64,000 bases of DNA from Streptomyces sp. NBC_00286 (GTDB taxonomy: Bacteria > Actinomycetota > Actinomycetes > Streptomycetales > Streptomycetaceae). The notes under the pieces are model-generated. The model made no database searches. It worked only from the letters and a program-made list of their open reading frames with translations, and had not been told where the DNA came from. Below are positions 61,760-64,000 of this stretch, piece after piece. The position numbers and the translations under genes are program-made. The stretch covers positions 1,240,001 to 1,304,000 of the forward strand of contig NZ_CP108054.1 in NCBI RefSeq assembly GCF_036173125.1, read 5' to 3'. Within the stretch, counting starts at the first letter, position 1, and each line of letters begins with the position of its first letter.

Positions 61760-61784
61760 TGTGAGATTCCTTGCCGGCGGTCCA

Positions 61785-62891
61785 CTACGGGTGGACGATC
61801 GTCATCCACATGGGCTTCCTGCGCTGCTGCATGTCCTGGATCGCCGTGACGGTCTCGGCGAGCGGGAAGTGGTGCGTGATCAGGTCGTCTGCAGTGACGG
61901 CACCGATCTCGAGGAGCTTCAGCACGTCCACCACGTCGTTGCGCGTGTCGCCCCTGGTGCCGACGAATCGCCAGCAGTTACCCATGATCGCGATCGGCGG
62001 GATGGGCACCGGGACGGTGTTGCCGCCCATGTGCGCCAGAACGCCGCCTGTGGCCATGGACGCCATGGCGTGAGCAGTGATCGGGCTGGATGGCACATAG
62101 TCGAGGACAGCGTCGACGCCCTGCGGAACTAGACGCCGGATCGCCCCGGTGAGGCCGCTGTTGGCCTCCCAGCCCTCGGATAGATTCTCGGTCGCAATGG
62201 AGTCGACGGGGATGCCGTCGGCCTCCGCCAGCTTCTCGACGTCCTTGAGTCGCTCGCCGCTGCGGCCCACCAAGATCAGCCGGCCAATGCCGAACTGCTT
62301 GGCGAACTTGACGCTCGCGGTGCCCATCGTGCCGGTCGCCGCGGTGATGACCACGGTCGCAGCCTGTGGCAGGTGGCACTCCTTCAGTATCCGGACGGCG
62401 TTACCCAGGTCGTGGACCTTCGCGCCGACGTCAAAGCTGACGTTGTTGGGCAACCTGTCGAGCAGCCAGAACGGGACGCGAACGTACTCGGCCAACCCTC
62501 CGTCGTGGTAGCGCTCGTACAGCGGCAACGGACCGTCGCTGAACGCCGCGTGGCCGATCATCGCGTACTGAGCACACATGTTCTCGCGGTCGGATCGGCA
62601 GTAGACACAGTGACCGCAGCTGAGCTGGGGGTGGACCCGGACGCGCTCGCCTCCAGTGAAGCCCGGTACGTCGGGTCCGACCTCCGAAACAGTGCCTGCC
62701 ATCTCGTGCCCGAGGATCGTTGGCAGCTGCTTGAAGGCCCCCATCTTGAGCAGCGACATCATCCCGGGGGCAAGGCCGGCGGACTCGACTTTGACGATCA
62801 CTTCACCGGAAGCCGGTTCGGGAACCGGGACCTCCTCAAGGACAAGGGCACTCTCCGCGTCGTGGGCCCGCGTTGCCAGCATGGTGCTCAT
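61785..62891 (-). CDS. Zinc-dependent alcohol dehydrogenase (MDR family)
   Basis: A 368-residue medium-chain dehydrogenase. The catalytic-domain motif GHEMAGTVSEVG and the four structural-zinc cysteines in CGHCVYCRSDRENMC are present; the first catalytic-zinc ligand position (usually C near residue 38) reads as part of SAGLAPGMM, so the catalytic metal may be missing or altered. The Rossmann loop is AATGTMGTASVKFAK. It oxidises or reduces an alcohol/aldehyde or enone of the pathway with NAD(P). The start overlaps the cupin stop (ATGA). Confidence 0.87.
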   Translation of the reverse strand: MSTMLATRAHDAESALVLEEVPVPEPASGEVIVKVESAGLAPGMMSLLKMGAFKQLPTILGHEMAGTVSEVGPDVPGFTGGERVRVHPQLSCGHCVYCRSDRENMCAQYAMIGHAAFSDGPLPLYERYHDGGLAEYVRVPFWLLDRLPNNVSFDVGAKVHDLGNAVRILKECHLPQAATVVITAATGTMGTASVKFAKQFGIGRLILVGRSGERLKDVEKLAEADGIPVDSIATENLSEGWEANSGLTGAIRRLVPQGVDAVLDYVPSSPITAHAMASMATGGVLAHMGGNTVPVPIPPIAIMGNCWRFVGTRGDTRNDVVDVLKLLEIGAVTADDLITHHFPLAETVTAIQDMQQRRKPMWMTIVHP

Positions 62892-63883
62892 GCCTGGCTC
62901 CTTTCGACGGCTGCGCCCAGCCGCTCAGGCGAGTAGGGATCCGCAGTGCGCGTGGTATCGATGACCTGCGGAAGTTCGAGGTGCGACAAGAGCGAGACGT
63001 GGGTCGACCGGTCGCGCGGGATGCCGGCGTGGGCCAGGCCGAGCGGAATCCGCACGAAGTCGCCCGGATGCAGCTCAACGATGCCCCGCTGGGTCGCGAG
63101 GGTGCGCATTCCAGAGACCTGGTACTGGATCTCGTCGGCGTCGAGCGTCCGCCGGTAGCGCCGACTCCCGTCACGGGCCGTCGTGTTGACGTATCCGAGT
63201 CGAATCGTCGGTGTGGCGTAGATCCACGTGGCGCCGACAGCATCACCGATCGAGTGCACCCGCATCCGCTCGGGCTCGGCGTGCACGCGCTCGAGGAGCA
63301 ACGTCTCGTCCGCGGGGAACACCGCGATGTCGTGGCCGACCGTCCCCATGCACTGGGTGACGGCCTCGTTGACCTCACCCGGCTCCCAGCCGGGGAACGG
63401 CGGCATCACCGGCTGCGACGTCCGAATCGGCTCGACCAGCTCGGCGACCGGCGCGGGCAGGTAGAAGACCAGGTGGCTCTCCTTACGACCGTAGTTGTCG
63501 TGGCCGACCCCGCACGGGATCCGGGAGAACTCGCCCGGCCGGTGCTCGATGACCCCGAGCTCGGTCATCAGCGTCCGTTCACCATCGATCTGGTACGAGA
63601 GCTCATCGACATCGCAGTTGCGGTGGTAGAACGGCTGACGACCGTTCATGACCTGCCACTCGACCCGGAGTTGGTCGTTCTCGTACACCCCGCGCGGGGG
63701 CGCGAACCTCTGCTCGACGTACTTCTGCGGGAAGTGAACGATGGGCAGGAGCTCGTGATCATTCCACAGCTTGATCGGTAGCTTGCTCGGGTAAGGAGAC
63801 GCAAGAAGCAGATCCTCGTCGCGATCGATGCTGCGCAGTGGCCGATCAGATCTGATGGTCATCACGTCTTCGACGACTCTCAT
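62888..63883 (-). CDS. Bicupin dioxygenase-like protein (homogentisate/gentisate-dioxygenase superfamily)
   Basis: A 331-residue protein with two cupin domains, about 60-165 and 215-305, that are visibly duplicated (DVDELSYQIDGERTL versus DADEIQYQVSGMRTL). Only the first keeps a metal site: H87, E94 and H128 in the pattern of homogentisate dioxygenase-like cupins; the second has lost the first His. It probably opens an aromatic ring with O2 using iron. ATG 63883 is preceded by GAGGAGG. It is the first gene of the operon; the 117 bases upstream to the window end hold only promoter space. Confidence 0.82.
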   Translation of the reverse strand: MRVVEDVMTIRSDRPLRSIDRDEDLLLASPYPSKLPIKLWNDHELLPIVHFPQKYVEQRFAPPRGVYENDQLRVEWQVMNGRQPFYHRNCDVDELSYQIDGERTLMTELGVIEHRPGEFSRIPCGVGHDNYGRKESHLVFYLPAPVAELVEPIRTSQPVMPPFPGWEPGEVNEAVTQCMGTVGHDIAVFPADETLLLERVHAEPERMRVHSIGDAVGATWIYATPTIRLGYVNTTARDGSRRYRRTLDADEIQYQVSGMRTLATQRGIVELHPGDFVRIPLGLAHAGIPRDRSTHVSLLSHLELPQVIDTTRTADPYSPERLGAAVERSQA

Positions 63884-64000
63884 GGAGACCTCCTCGTCTC
63901 TGAATATGGGAGGCGCCGCGGCAGCATCCGCGTGACGCCGGGACGACGCTCCGATGTGGCAGACCTGCGATTCAGCGCCGAGCTCGCGCCTCAAGGACCC

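Noticed and set aside
1..64000. CRISPR arrays, tRNA, rRNA, riboswitches, replication origin or att sites
   Set aside because: No regularly spaced repeats, cloverleaf sequences, conserved rRNA segments or known riboswitch cores were recognised on reading both strands; a covariance-model search would be needed to exclude divergent RNAs.

Overview
The window is high-GC DNA with strong GC3 bias, many GTG/TTG starts, Tat-type (RR) signal peptides, ATGA/GTGA start-stop overlaps, LacI/TetR/HxlR/NarL-type regulators and many broken IS5-type transposases. This points to an actinomycete, most likely Streptomyces and probably a chromosome arm. No rRNA, tRNA or CRISPR array was seen.

Region 1 (0.2-14 kb) is a patchwork of small detoxification and central-metabolism units. 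It holds a hotdog thioesterase divergent from an HxlR regulator, an alpha/beta hydrolase, an Old Yellow Enzyme, an SDR divergent from a TetR regulator with two matching operators, an IS5 remnant, a DUF6463 membrane protein, a DUF1963 protein, a quinone oxidoreductase, a second hydrolase paralogous to the first, a 3-hydroxyisobutyryl-CoA hydrolase-like protein, a propionyl-CoA synthetase and a membrane metallophosphoesterase. The quinone oxidoreductase and the second hydrolase share a 58-bp promoter/operator element.

Region 2 (15-37 kb) is a plant-polysaccharide locus rich in arabinose- and galactose-directed enzymes. A LacI regulator faces a CUT1-type importer (lipoprotein plus two permeases, no ATPase) and a cytosolic GH3. 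Secreted enzymes follow: GH29 with F5/8C and ricin-B modules, three GH43 enzymes each ending in an AbfB (CBM42) module, GH97 with ricin-B, and GH127 with ricin-B-like repeats. A truncated ricin-B secreted protein ends the locus. A 16-bp palindrome GTTC-N8-GAAC occurs upstream of three of these transcription units. The logic is extracellular trimming of arabinan/arabinogalactan side chains, binding and import of released sugars, and cytosolic hydrolysis.

Region 3 (37-40.1 kb) is decayed DNA: a frameshifted, tail-less AfsR/LuxR-type ATPase regulator and pieces of at least three transposases.

Region 4 (40.1-47.6 kb) is an envelope glycosylation block: a DedA protein, a GT-C glycosyltransferase, and a divergent four-gene chain of GT2-GtrA fusion, GT39 transferase, OmpR-type response regulator and histidine kinase. 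Three 11-bp direct repeats lie in the divergent promoter.

Region 5 (48-64 kb) begins with a secreted SGNH hydrolase. Then comes an aromatic-ring catabolic operon (flavin reductase, flavin monooxygenase, FAH-type hydrolase, extradiol dioxygenase) divergent from an NmrA-type reductase, with paired operators between them. Broken genes follow (transposase, serine hydrolase, M1 peptidase). The end holds a NarL-type two-component pair and a second, less recognisable catabolic operon: bicupin, zinc alcohol dehydrogenase, MBL hydrolase, an unlisted 38-residue protein, tandem-ABM protein and PPOX-fold protein. Regions 2 and 5 are the most interesting parts.
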